Assembly: GCA_964591665.1 (NCBI GenBank)
Contig: CAZQCV010000010.1
Location: forward strand, 1 to 20,977
Source of the DNA: CAZQCV01 sp964591665
GTDB taxonomy: Bacteria > Patescibacteriota > Minisyncoccia > Phycocordibacterales > UBA9973
DNA length: 20,977 bases
Reading direction: 5' to 3'
The stretch's first letter is position 1; each line of letters begins with the position of its first letter. The notes under the pieces were generated by a model. That model had not been told where the DNA came from, did no database searches, and saw nothing but the letters and a program-made list of their open reading frames with translations. This document shows, in pieces, positions 6,370-12,734 of this stretch. The translations under genes and the position numbers were made by a program.

Positions 6370-7875
6370 TTAGATACCTTTTACCACTTGTATATCTGCT
6401 CCGATTGTTTGTAATCGTTCTGCTATGTCTGCATATCCACGTGCTATTGAATATACGTTACGAAGTGTTGATGTTCCTGTTGCACCGAGCATTGCGATGA
6501 GAATGATTGCAGATGGACGAAGTGCTGGTGGGCAGACGATTTGTGCACCTCGGAGTTTCGATGGGCCTTCTACGAATACTCGATGTGGATCGACGAGTGT
6601 AACGTTGCCACCCAGACGGTTAAGCTCAGTGAAATAAATAGCTCTATTTTCCCATGTCCAATCGTGTATGAGCGTTTTACCTTCTGCCATCAGAGCGATC
6701 GGTACAAAAAATGGGAGATTGTCATTCTGGATTCCAGGAAAAGGTTGCGTATGAAGCTTGTCGTGTGGAGCAACGAGTTTTGAAGGGAACACGGTTATAT
6801 CAACAAGGTTTGTTCTTCCATTTTTTGAAAGGTATACTTTTGACTTTGTGTACTTCAGTTGCATGCGTTTTAGTTTTTCGAGTTCGAGTTCGAGAAATTC
6901 AATAGGACAACGAGTAATGGTAAGTTTTGAATGTGTCACAATCCCTGCTGCGATAAAGAACATTGATTCTATAGGGTCTTCGCTATTATGATGTTCAATT
7001 GTTTTATTAATATCTTTTACGCCATGAACGGTAAGCGTGGTTGTTCCTATACCTTCAATAACTACGCCCATTTTTTCAAGAAGAAAACACACATCTTGTA
7101 CCTGGTAGTTTGGTGGTGCAAATTTTAGAACTGTTTTTCCTGGGATTCTTGCTGCTGCGATGAGTAGGTTAATGGTTCCTGTGTCACTTGATTCATACAG
7201 CACAATATCATTTGGAACTAATTTTTTATGTTCAATAATATATGCGTGTTCCTGGGTCTTGATAGATACTCCAAGATACTCTAGTCCAAATTTATGCGCA
7301 CTAATGGTTCTTTCTCCCATTTTGCATCCTCCTGAGTGAGGAAATTGAAACTTTTTACTATGATGAATCAAAGCGCCAACAAAAGTAAACGATCGAATTT
7401 TTATTGCGGCGTCTTTATTGATCTTATCAATAGCAATTTTTGCAGGAGGTGTAATCTCAAGGGTGTGTTTTGCTGTCCATCTAACCGAAACACCCATACT
7501 TTCTATGATTTCTATGTATCGATAAACTTCTTCGATGTGAGGAATACCGTGGAGTATTGTCTTGCCTCGATTGATAAGGGAAGCACAAATCATATTAATT
7601 GCACCATTTTTCGATGTGTTTGTCTCAATGTGTCCCGATAGCTTTTTACCTCCAACGATCCTAAAATCAACAGATTCTGGTATCCCTACGATGCGTCGTT
7701 CGAGAATCTCACTAATCTTTGAGAGTTGTTCAATAGTGAGATTCTGACCACCTTTTTCAATTCGCGCTACAGCACTTTGGGATGTTCCAAGCGCTTCAGC
7801 AAAAGCATCTTGTGTCATGCCTTTGTCTTCTCGAAGTTTCTTGATAAAAAATCCTATTTTTTGTTGATCAGTCAT
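6370..7875 (-). CDS. murA: XRE-type HTH fused to UDP-GlcNAc 1-carboxyvinyltransferase (MurA)
   Basis: 501 residues. Residues about 7-60 form a Cro/C1-type helix-turn-helix (IKKLREDKGMTQDAFAEALG, TSQSAVARIEKG, LSKISEIL). Residues about 68-501 are an EPSP-synthase-fold MurA, which adds enolpyruvate to UDP-GlcNAc in the first committed step of peptidoglycan synthesis. Key residues judged against E. coli MurA: K89-N90 (SKNGA; K22/N23), catalytic C184 in the loop PHSGGCKMGER (C115) with R189, D385 in PFPGIQNDN (D305), ENR with R411, and R453 in PALRPSA (R397). All are kept, so activity is likely although the sequence is divergent. Cys at 184 predicts fosfomycin sensitivity. It is the first gene of a murA-tsaD operon, divergent from murB across a palindromic operator candidate. 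The HTH suggests autoregulation (inference). Confidence 0.95.
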   Translation of the reverse strand: MTDQQKIGFFIKKLREDKGMTQDAFAEALGTSQSAVARIEKGGQNLTIEQLSKISEILERRIVGIPESVDFRIVGGKKLSGHIETNTSKNGAINMICASLINRGKTILHGIPHIEEVYRYIEIIESMGVSVRWTAKHTLEITPPAKIAIDKINKDAAIKIRSFTFVGALIHHSKKFQFPHSGGCKMGERTISAHKFGLEYLGVSIKTQEHAYIIEHKKLVPNDIVLYESSDTGTINLLIAAARIPGKTVLKFAPPNYQVQDVCFLLEKMGVVIEGIGTTTLTVHGVKDINKTIEHHNSEDPIESMFFIAAGIVTHSKLTITRCPIEFLELELEKLKRMQLKYTKSKVYLSKNGRTNLVDITVFPSKLVAPHDKLHTQPFPGIQNDNLPFFVPIALMAEGKTLIHDWTWENRAIYFTELNRLGGNVTLVDPHRVFVEGPSKLRGAQIVCPPALRPSAIILIAMLGATGTSTLRNVYSIARGYADIAERLQTIGADIQVVKGI

Positions 7876-7886
7876 ACTATATTTAT

Positions 7887-7892
7887 TTTATA
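7887..7892 (-). promoter_or_regulatory. Putative -10 box of the murA-tsaD operon
   Basis: Read on the minus strand this is TATAAA, within GATATAAAAT. Its downstream edge is 11 nt before the murA ATG, so the leader would be only about 5 nt. It overlaps the left arm of the 20-bp palindrome. Confidence 0.4.
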
Positions 7893-7907
7893 TCATATAT
7901 GATATAA
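7888..7907. promoter_or_regulatory. Perfect 20-bp palindrome, candidate operator shared by murA and murB
   Basis: Half-site TTATATCATA followed immediately by its exact reverse complement TATGATATAA. It occupies the centre of the 39-bp murA/murB divergent intergenic region. It overlaps the proposed -10 of murA (7887-7892) and the TATAAT of murB (7903-7908), so an occupied site would block both promoters. The symmetry fits a dimeric XRE-type repressor; the HTH domain of the adjacent MurA is the obvious candidate. AT-only palindromes can arise by chance in AT-rich DNA, but 20 perfect bases at this position is notable. Confidence 0.6.
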
Positions 7908-7908
7908 T
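7903..7908 (+). promoter_or_regulatory. -10 box of murB (leaderless promoter)
   Basis: Perfect TATAAT ending 6 nt before the murB ATG at 7915, so transcription would start at the A of ATG. The -35 position (7880-7885, TATTTA) is poor. Confidence 0.6.
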
Positions 7909-7914
7909 CGCAAT

Positions 7915-8937
7915 ATGGTGGCTACTATATTAGAACACGTTTCTATCGCATCTTATTCAACTTTCCGTATGGGCGGCACGGTTCGGTATTTTACTGAAAT
8001 TACACATGAAAAAGATATTCCAGAAGTTCTCGCATTTGCAAAAGACCACCAGCTCGCCGTTATTGTTCTTGGAGGTGGATCTAATACACTTTTTCTGAAT
8101 GATAATCTTGATGTGTTAGTGATAAAGATCCAGATAAAAGGGTACACATGGGATGAATCGACATCTTCGGTCGTCGTCACGGTTGGTGCTGGTGAAGTAT
8201 GGGATGATTTTGTAAAAGAAACTGTTCGCAGAGGTTTATCAGGTATCGAAGCACTCTCACTCATTCCTGGATCAGTTGGAGGTACTCCTGTTCAGAATGT
8301 AGGTGCGTATGGGCAGGAAGTCAAAAACAGTATTATCTCAGTTCGAGCATTTGATATGAAGCTAGGTGAAATAGTTACGTTTACGAACGAAATGTGCTTA
8401 TTTGCATATAGAGATAGTATTTTTAAACATTTTCCTAATCGATATATTATTACCTCGGTGGTATTTGTTTTAAGTAAACAGGTACCAGCTATTCCTAATT
8501 ATCCAGGTGTCTCAAGGTATTTTGAAACACATAAGATAGATCATCCGAGTCTCGAAGATATACGAACAGCTATATGCACCATTCGTCAGATGAAACTTCC
8601 AGACCCTAAAGAGATCGCATCGGTTGGTTCGTTTTTTAAAAATCCTTTCATTAGCACACATCAAGCAGAAGAACTTAAAAAACAGTACCCTAATGCAGTA
8701 CTTTTCCCTGTAGACGAAAATACTACGAAGGTCGGTGCCGGCTGGCTTATTGATGCTTTAGGGCTTAAAGGTAAAGTTTTTGGTAATTTGAGTTTGTATC
8801 CAGCGAACGCATTAGTGATTGTTAACAATGGAAATGCAACAGGCGAGGAGCTTAAAAACTTAGTGTCTCATATTCAAAAACTTGTGAAAAGTACTTTCCA
8901 TATAGATATAGAACCCGAGCCCGTGTTTGTTGAATGA
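7915..8937 (+). CDS. murB: UDP-N-acetylmuramate dehydrogenase (type I MurB)
   Basis: 340 residues, close to E. coli MurB (342). It is an FAD enzyme that reduces UDP-GlcNAc-enolpyruvate, the product of MurA, to UDP-MurNAc with NADPH. Visible: STFRMGGTVRYF near the N-terminus, FAD-binding GGGSN (53-57), GLSGIEALSLIPGSVGGTPVQN (107-128) with GAYGQEV, YRDSIFK (165-171), catalytic-Ser segment SVGSFFKNP (Ser239), AGWLIDALGLKG, and C-terminal IEPEPVF carrying the general-acid Glu region (E333/E335). The YRDS loop and GSFFKNP mark it as type I. The start at 7915 is set by the TATAAT only 6 nt upstream; GTG at 7918 is a weaker alternative. It is divergent from murA, which catalyses the preceding step, and shares the palindrome. 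Confidence 0.97.
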   Translation: MVATILEHVSIASYSTFRMGGTVRYFTEITHEKDIPEVLAFAKDHQLAVIVLGGGSNTLFLNDNLDVLVIKIQIKGYTWDESTSSVVVTVGAGEVWDDFVKETVRRGLSGIEALSLIPGSVGGTPVQNVGAYGQEVKNSIISVRAFDMKLGEIVTFTNEMCLFAYRDSIFKHFPNRYIITSVVFVLSKQVPAIPNYPGVSRYFETHKIDHPSLEDIRTAICTIRQMKLPDPKEIASVGSFFKNPFISTHQAEELKKQYPNAVLFPVDENTTKVGAGWLIDALGLKGKVFGNLSLYPANALVIVNNGNATGEELKNLVSHIQKLVKSTFHIDIEPEPVFVE

Positions 8938-8961
8938 TCACTTTTATATTAGTATGTAGGT

Positions 8962-9504
8962 ATGGCAAAAATCACTATTTTTGGTTTATCTGGTACCGGG
9001 AAGAGTACTGCAGGGAAAATGCTTGCTTCAAAGCTTGGATATGAGTTTATGTCTACTGGTAATCTGTTTCGTGCGCATGCTGCTTCTCTCGGGATGACAC
9101 TCAATGAACTGGAAACCGCTTCTGAAGAAACTGATATACATGATAAACAGCTTGATCAAAATACTGCTCAGTATGGTAAGACGCACGATCAGTTTGTGTT
9201 TGAGAGCCGTTTAGCTTGGTATTTTATTCCTGATTCTTTCAAAGTATGTCTATCTTGCCCGTTTGACGTACGCACGTCACGTATTGCTGAAAGAGAACAA
9301 AAACCCATTGAAGTAGCCAGAGAAGAAACTATCCACAGGGAAACGTCCTCCTTTAGTCGGTATAAAGACTACTATGGTCTCGAAGATATAACAAACCCGC
9401 AAAATTTTGATCTTGTTGTAGACACTGAGCATAATAACCCAGAACAAGTTGTCGCGATCATCGTAGAAGCGCTTAAGGAACGGGGATTGGTAGCAGGCGA
9501 ATAG
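8962..9504 (+). CDS. Archaeal-type cytidylate kinase family protein (AAA P-loop)
   Basis: 180 residues from ATG 8962. P-loop GLSGTGKST at residues 8-16, then KMLASKLGYEFMSTGNLFRAHA, which fits the nucleotide-binding helix and NMP-binding entry of the short archaeal-type CMP kinases. FVFESRLAWYFIPDSFKVCL and the Arg-rich lid region SRIAEREQKP follow, ending in NPQNFDLVVDTEHN. Such enzymes phosphorylate CMP/dCMP with ATP; a related shikimate- or adenylate-kinase-like role cannot be excluded. It lies 24 nt after murB; TATATT at 8945-8950 could provide its own promoter. Strong hairpin terminator downstream at 9565. Confidence 0.82.
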   Translation: MAKITIFGLSGTGKSTAGKMLASKLGYEFMSTGNLFRAHAASLGMTLNELETASEETDIHDKQLDQNTAQYGKTHDQFVFESRLAWYFIPDSFKVCLSCPFDVRTSRIAEREQKPIEVAREETIHRETSSFSRYKDYYGLEDITNPQNFDLVVDTEHNNPEQVVAIIVEALKERGLVAGE

Positions 9505-9605
9505 GCATAATAGCTGTCCACAAGTAACATATTACTCAATTTTTTATAATTCTTGTCAATAATTAATGCTTATAAAAGTCTTATTTTATAAGCATTTTTT
9601 AGTAT
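9505..9605 (+). terminator. Terminator region after the kinase gene
   Basis: The main element is a perfect 13-bp stem AATGCTTATAAAA (9565-9577) / TTTTATAAGCATT (9584-9596) with a 6-nt loop, continuing into T6. A weaker upstream hairpin AGTAA/TTACT at about 9524-9537 precedes a T6 run. Nothing else is seen between 9505 and 9605. Confidence 0.85.
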
Positions 9606-9634
9606 TTGACATATCTATTTTACATGGTGATGTA

Positions 9635-9663
9635 TTGACTTTTTAGTCATACTATGCTATACT
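9635..9663 (+). promoter_or_regulatory. Strong promoter of the lysozyme-like gene, with inverted repeat at -35
   Basis: TTGACT (9635-9640), 17-nt spacer, TATACT (9658-9663) preceded by the recurrent TATGC extension; close to full consensus. Start expected at about 9670. The -35 lies inside TGACT-TTTT-AGTCA (9636-9649), a possible operator. A second TTGACA (9606-9611) has no matching -10. Confidence 0.75.
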
Positions 9664-9669
9664 TCCCTT

Positions 9670-9742
9670 AGAACCTTGATCATAAGGCATAGTCTTATGA
9701 ATATAGGTTTTTTTGTTTACATGTAAACAAAACCTTACTGCC
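9670..9742 (+). promoter_or_regulatory. Structured 5' leader with 22-bp perfect palindrome
   Basis: The leader holds TCATAAG/CTTATGA (loop GCATAGT) and then TTTTGTTTACA (9711-9721) directly followed by its reverse complement TGTAAACAAAA (9722-9732). The latter stem extends as AGG/CCT across a bulge. GGCA (9686-9689) could also pair with TGCC (9739-9742) just before the ATG. This could be an RNA switch, an attenuator-like hairpin or a DNA operator. No known riboswitch consensus is recognised. Confidence 0.5.
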
Positions 9743-10345
9743 ATGATGTTTGACGGAGCACAACCGTCTCTTATGGATCGGAAAATAGTCCAAACCCTAC
9801 AATCTTTTGTTGTTCTTCCTATTTTGGCAACAAACTTACTTATCGCAACTCCTGCGACAACTAAGCTCCCAACTGTAGCGGTATCATCGACTGATGAAAA
9901 TAGGCCCCTTATAAGTCTTTCTACTGATAACCAACAGGACGAATTGACTTTTAAGGCACAAAAAATAGACGCATACTTTAGAGATAAGAAATCTCCTCTT
10001 GCTGGATACGGCATGAAACTCGCGTCTGAAGCAGAAAAAAACGAGCTTCCGTGGTCATTACTTGCTGCCATAGCTATGATTGAATCTACGGGATATAAGG
10101 CTCCTTGTTATAATGACCCTGATAATGGATTCGGTTGGGGATCATGTAGAATCAAATTTGATTCGATTGATCAAGCGATTGAGACCGTTGCAGCACACTT
10201 GGGTGGAAATCGTCCAACAACTGCAATGCACTATAAAGACAAAGATCTTGATGGTATTCTCAAAGCATATAATTCAGTTATACCAACATACGGTCAGAAA
10301 ATTAAACGGGTCATGAAGGATATTGAAACATATCCAGTAAAATAA
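9743..10345 (+). CDS. Secreted lysozyme-like (glucosaminidase/transglycosylase-type) peptidoglycan hydrolase
   Basis: 200 residues from ATG 9743; ATG 9773 (MDRKIVQTLQSFVVLPILAT) is an alternative that places the hydrophobic export segment nearer the N-terminus. A TTG at 9713 inside the leader palindrome is rejected. The mature part starts KIDAYFRDKKSPLAGYGMKLASEAEKNELPW and contains LLAAIAMIESTGY, with E114 as the probable catalytic Glu of the lysozyme fold. DNGFGWGSCRIKFDSIDQAIETVAAHL, typical of small secreted hydrolases, follows. C122 and C135 could form a disulfide. Likely remodels the wall outside the membrane. Strong own promoter, structured leader, terminator at 10357: monocistronic and apparently regulated. 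Family inferred from pattern; exact bond cleaved is unknown. Confidence 0.78.
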   Translation: MMFDGAQPSLMDRKIVQTLQSFVVLPILATNLLIATPATTKLPTVAVSSTDENRPLISLSTDNQQDELTFKAQKIDAYFRDKKSPLAGYGMKLASEAEKNELPWSLLAAIAMIESTGYKAPCYNDPDNGFGWGSCRIKFDSIDQAIETVAAHLGGNRPTTAMHYKDKDLDGILKAYNSVIPTYGQKIKRVMKDIETYPVK

Positions 10346-10356
10346 GATAGATTTAC

Positions 10357-10398
10357 ACAAAAAAGAAGCTCATAAGTGGGGGCTTCTTTTTTGTTTTG
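10357..10398 (+). terminator. Intrinsic terminator of the hydrolase gene
   Basis: ACAAAAAAGAAGC (10357-10369) / GCTTCTTTTTTGT (10382-10394), 13 bp with a 12-nt loop, U-rich 3' arm. Confidence 0.85.
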
Positions 10399-10424
10399 AC
10401 TAAACGGTAATTGTGTAGTAATGT
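10396..10424 (+). promoter_or_regulatory. Promoter of the 153-aa secreted protein
   Basis: TTGACT (10396-10401), 17-nt spacer, TAATGT (10419-10424). Predicted start about 10431, a 13-nt leader before ATG 10444. The -35 overlaps the end of the preceding terminator. Confidence 0.55.
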
Positions 10425-10443
10425 AAAGAAAAACAGATCTTAG

Positions 10444-10905
10444 ATGAAAAAAATACTATCGCTTGTTTTGGCAATGACAATTCTTGCTGGAACTACACAA
10501 ACTACTTATGCGCATACACCAAAATGGAAAGCGTGGAATGGAAAAGCAGATTACTTTACTATTCCTTTCAAAATAGATGATAACCTATATTCTGTTAGTT
10601 TATATTTTAATAAAAAAGGGAAGAAACTAAAAAAGAAAAAGTTAATTAATTTTTTAGTATATGATGATTCTGGAGAATTTTCTACCAGGGCAAAACAAGC
10701 ATTATCTGAAAATAGCCCAATTTGGGTTATTGGTAGAAGAATGACTCGAAGTGAAAAAGCAACTATTAAAAATGATGAAAACAAAAAAATCATCAGAAAG
10801 CTACGAACAGAACATTATATGATGGCTGTCGGGTATTCTTTCGGTGGCGTGCAACCAGATAAATATAACTCAAGAATTCCGATTGAAAATCCGAATGGAA
10901 AGTAA
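10444..10905 (+). CDS. Small secreted basic protein, unknown function
   Basis: 153 residues. Clear Sec signal peptide: MKK, hydrophobic ILSLVLAMTILAG, and TTYA-H with likely cleavage after residue 23. The mature part is rich in Lys (KKKGKKLKKKKLINF) and beta-prone (NLYSVSLYF); the C-terminal half contains PIWVIGRRMTRSEKATIKND and EHYMMAVGYSFGGVQPDKYN. No cysteine and no recognised domain. It follows the wall hydrolase but has its own promoter and terminator. A surface or wall-associated role is inference from the signal peptide and positive charge only. Confidence 0.75.
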   Translation: MKKILSLVLAMTILAGTTQTTYAHTPKWKAWNGKADYFTIPFKIDDNLYSVSLYFNKKGKKLKKKKLINFLVYDDSGEFSTRAKQALSENSPIWVIGRRMTRSEKATIKNDENKKIIRKLRTEHYMMAVGYSFGGVQPDKYNSRIPIENPNGK

Positions 10906-10930
10906 AAAATATTATAGTAACTACATACGA

Positions 10931-10962
10931 ACGGATGTGCGATTACGCACATCCGTTTTTTT
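10931..10962 (+). terminator. Intrinsic terminator after the 153-aa gene
   Basis: Perfect GC-rich 11-bp stem ACGGATGTGCG (10931-10941) / CGCACATCCGT (10946-10956) with loop ATTA and T7. The T-run is on the plus side only. The rsmE stop codon lies at 10964. Confidence 0.92.
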
Positions 10963-10963
10963 A

Positions 10964-11665
10964 TTATGCTATCCAAAAAGTACCGACGATTGCTGCTGTT
11001 TCAGCACGAAGAATAGTTGTCCCCAAAGACACAATGGTTACACCAGCTTCATGTGCTTGGGCTAACTCCTGTTCTGTCCAGCCTCCTTCTGGTCCGATAA
11101 GTATAGTGCGCGATTTATCTTTTTCAATCACAAGTTGTGTATGAGGTATTCCCGAAGGGTCGAGTAAGTATATCGGACGTTGTGACGCTGAAGCTTTACT
11201 CATGTATTCTTTAAATGAAGTCACATTGCTCAAAGCTGGTAGGGTAGTTCGTTCTGATTGTTCAGCAGCCTCCTTTATGATTTTTTGTAAACGTATTTCT
11301 TTGATTCCGCTCTTTATGGTACGGTCTGTCACTAAAGGGATTATTGAGGTTATACCGAGTTCTGTAGTCTTTTGTGCAACTAACTCAAAATGGTCTTGCT
11401 TCAGTATTGCACATGCCAAGATTATATCTACTCCGAGAGTTTCTTTTAGTAAATCTTGCGTTTTTTCGAGCATAATTCCTTCTTTTTGATATTCTGCAAT
11501 AGCAAAAATTGCACCAAAACCTTTACCATTAGTCAGTACGATTTCTTCGCCAGGCACTAATTTGAGGATATTTTTTAAATGCTTTATCTGTTCAGTATCA
11601 GTGATGGTGTGCTTTTGTATTTCTTGGGTAAGACTAGAATCTAGGAAATAATGTCGCTTTTTCAT
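10964..11665 (-). CDS. rsmE: 16S rRNA (uracil1498-N3)-methyltransferase RsmE
   Basis: 233 residues, ATG at 11663-11665. RsmE is a SPOUT-class SAM-dependent enzyme that methylates N3 of U1498 in 16S rRNA of the 30S subunit. Visible: N-terminal PUA-like part (KKRHYFLDSSL to VLTNGKG), AQKTTELGITSIIPLVTDRT (98-116), EAAEQSERTTLP (132-143), and the SPOUT knot motifs ILIGPEGGWTEQEL (188-201) and VSLGTTILRAETAAI (212-226). Length is slightly below the usual 240-250. A single-gene unit on the minus strand. Its -10 ends 7 nt before the ATG, suggesting a leaderless mRNA. Confidence 0.96.
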   Translation of the reverse strand: MKKRHYFLDSSLTQEIQKHTITDTEQIKHLKNILKLVPGEEIVLTNGKGFGAIFAIAEYQKEGIMLEKTQDLLKETLGVDIILACAILKQDHFELVAQKTTELGITSIIPLVTDRTIKSGIKEIRLQKIIKEAAEQSERTTLPALSNVTSFKEYMSKASASQRPIYLLDPSGIPHTQLVIEKDKSRTILIGPEGGWTEQELAQAHEAGVTIVSLGTTILRAETAAIVGTFWIA

Positions 11666-11672
11666 GTTTTTT

Positions 11673-11700
11673 AGTATATCATGATAAGAGATCTTGTCAC
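11673..11700 (-). promoter_or_regulatory. Promoter of rsmE (leaderless)
   Basis: Minus strand: GTGACA (11695-11700), 16-nt spacer, TATACT (11673-11678), then 7 nt to ATG. The 10-bp palindrome TATCATGATA (11677-11686) abuts the -10 and resembles the half-sites of the murA/murB palindrome (TATCAT...ATGATA). Confidence 0.55.
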
Positions 11701-11764
11701 ATTTCTATTTTTAGATCGTTATTACAAGTAGCAGGGTCGTATTATTATTTTGAGCGGTATTGTT

Positions 11765-12175
11765 ATGTATATATATTATAAAAGAACTATTGCACTGATG
11801 ATCATCATCGTTTCTTGTAGCGCCTCGCAGGCATTTGCAGCTGGTAAAAAACAGTCGTCAGATGAATCTTCTCGTGTAAATGTCACTTGTGTTCAAACTG
11901 CTCTCGATGTGCGGGAGGCAACTCTTTCTGGTCTAGTAGATACGTTCTCAAATGCTTCAAAAGAAGCATTACAAAAGAGGGAAATGGCATTGAAAGATGC
12001 TTGGACTAAACCAACAAAGGCGGCTCGACAAACTGCTCGAGAAACTGCACATACTGTATATCGTAAGACGATTCAAGATGCACATACACTTGTAAAAACT
12101 AATAGAAAAAATGCATATACTGTATTTAATACGGCAATAAAGAATTGTACGGAAGCTGCCCAAACAAGAAAATAA
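11765..12175 (+). CDS. Small secreted helical protein, unknown function
   Basis: 136 residues from ATG 11765 (a TTG at 11750 is less likely). Signal peptide MYIYYKRTIALMIIIVSCSASQAFA with cleavage expected after AFA (about residue 25). The mature protein is helical and Ala/Thr/Lys/Arg-rich: VTCVQTALDVREATLSGLVD, then KEALQKREMALKDAWTKPTK and ARQTARETAHTVYRKT, ending AIKNCTEAAQTRK. The two mature cysteines (in TCVQ and KNCT) bracket the helical region and could pair. I know of no named family for it. Terminator-like hairpin follows at 12213. The upstream region shows only weak promoter matches (TTACAA at 11722, TATTAT at 11743). Confidence 0.72.
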   Translation: MYIYYKRTIALMIIIVSCSASQAFAAGKKQSSDESSRVNVTCVQTALDVREATLSGLVDTFSNASKEALQKREMALKDAWTKPTKAARQTARETAHTVYRKTIQDAHTLVKTNRKNAYTVFNTAIKNCTEAAQTRK

Positions 12176-12212
12176 ACTGCTAGTATATTCTGTAACCTAT
12201 CTTACACAGATA

Positions 12213-12247
12213 ACAAAACACCTCATCGTCACCGAGAGGTGTTTTGT
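12213..12247 (+). terminator. Terminator before the MarR operon
   Basis: ACAAAACACCTC (12213-12224) / GAGGTGTTTTGT (12236-12247), perfect 12-bp stem with U-rich descending arm. The MarR -35 begins at 12249, directly against it. Confidence 0.8.
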
Positions 12248-12268
12248 ATTGACATAGACTATGTCAAT
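12248..12268. promoter_or_regulatory. Inverted repeat 1 of the MarR operon, overlapping -35
   Basis: ATTGACATAG-A-CTATGTCAAT, a perfect 10+1+10 palindrome that contains the -35 TTGACA (12249-12254). Likely operator; its sequence differs from inverted repeat 2. Confidence 0.7.
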
Positions 12269-12278
12269 GGTGTATAGT
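12249..12278 (+). promoter_or_regulatory. Promoter of the MarR-efflux operon
   Basis: Consensus TTGACA (12249-12254), 18-nt spacer, TATAGT (12273-12278). Start expected at about 12285, which lies inside inverted repeat 2. Confidence 0.72.
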
Positions 12279-12280
12279 AC

Positions 12281-12303
12281 GATTATCTAATAATTAGATA
12301 ATC
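12281..12303. promoter_or_regulatory. Inverted repeat 2 of the MarR operon, at the start site
   Basis: GATTATCTAAT-A-ATTAGATAATC, a perfect 11+1+11 palindrome located between the -10 and the ATG at 12311. Binding would block initiation or early elongation, as at classical MarR operators. Confidence 0.72.
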
Positions 12304-12310
12304 TAAGTAT

Positions 12311-12733
12311 ATGAAAGAAACAGAAGCTAAAAAACTTGAAGATATTATGGTCTCTTTTCGTAGAATGCTTATAGAAGAACTTCGAAAAGACTTAAATGAT
12401 ACTATCAAATGCACTACGGTACAGTGGGAAGCGATGAGATTTATTACTGACGAGAAAGAACCGACAATGAAAGATATTGCAGATGCATTGTCCATTACTC
12501 CTCCTTCCGCAACCTCACTCATTAATCATTTATTACAGAAAGGCTTGGTAAAGCGAAAAGTCGATATTAGTGACAGGCGAGCTATTAGAATTATTCCTAC
12601 ACAAAAGACCCAAGAGCTTTTACAGCTTGTTTCTGTTAAAAAACAAAACATTTTCAATACCATGCTTATGCGTCTAACAAAAAAACAGAGAGAAGAACTT
12701 ATTAACATTTTAACAATTCTTATAAATAAATAA
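12311..12733 (+). CDS. MarR-family transcriptional regulator
   Basis: 140 residues. N- and C-terminal helices form the dimer interface (LEDIMVSFRRMLIEELRKDL; LTKKQREELINILTILI). The winged HTH spans about 38-97: TVQWEAMRFI, PTMKDIADALSITPPSATSLINHLLQKGLVKRK, then the wing DISDRRAIRIIPT, with the DRR typical of MarR wings. MarR proteins repress efflux operons and release DNA on binding phenolic or lipophilic ligands. It is the first gene of a four-gene efflux operon and ends 1 nt before the adaptor gene. The two perfect inverted repeats in its promoter argue for autorepression (inference). Confidence 0.93.
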   Translation: MKETEAKKLEDIMVSFRRMLIEELRKDLNDTIKCTTVQWEAMRFITDEKEPTMKDIADALSITPPSATSLINHLLQKGLVKRKVDISDRRAIRIIPTQKTQELLQLVSVKKQNIFNTMLMRLTKKQREELINILTILINK

Positions 12734-12734
12734 T

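Noticed and set aside
9713..9742. TTG start for the hydrolase
   Set aside because: Located inside the leader palindrome; ATGs at 9743, 9746 and 9773 are better.
9670..9790. ydaO-type c-di-AMP riboswitch before the hydrolase
   Set aside because: GACGGAGCACAACCGTC (9752-9768) recalled the motif, but the conserved ydaO core is absent and this stretch lies downstream of the favoured start.
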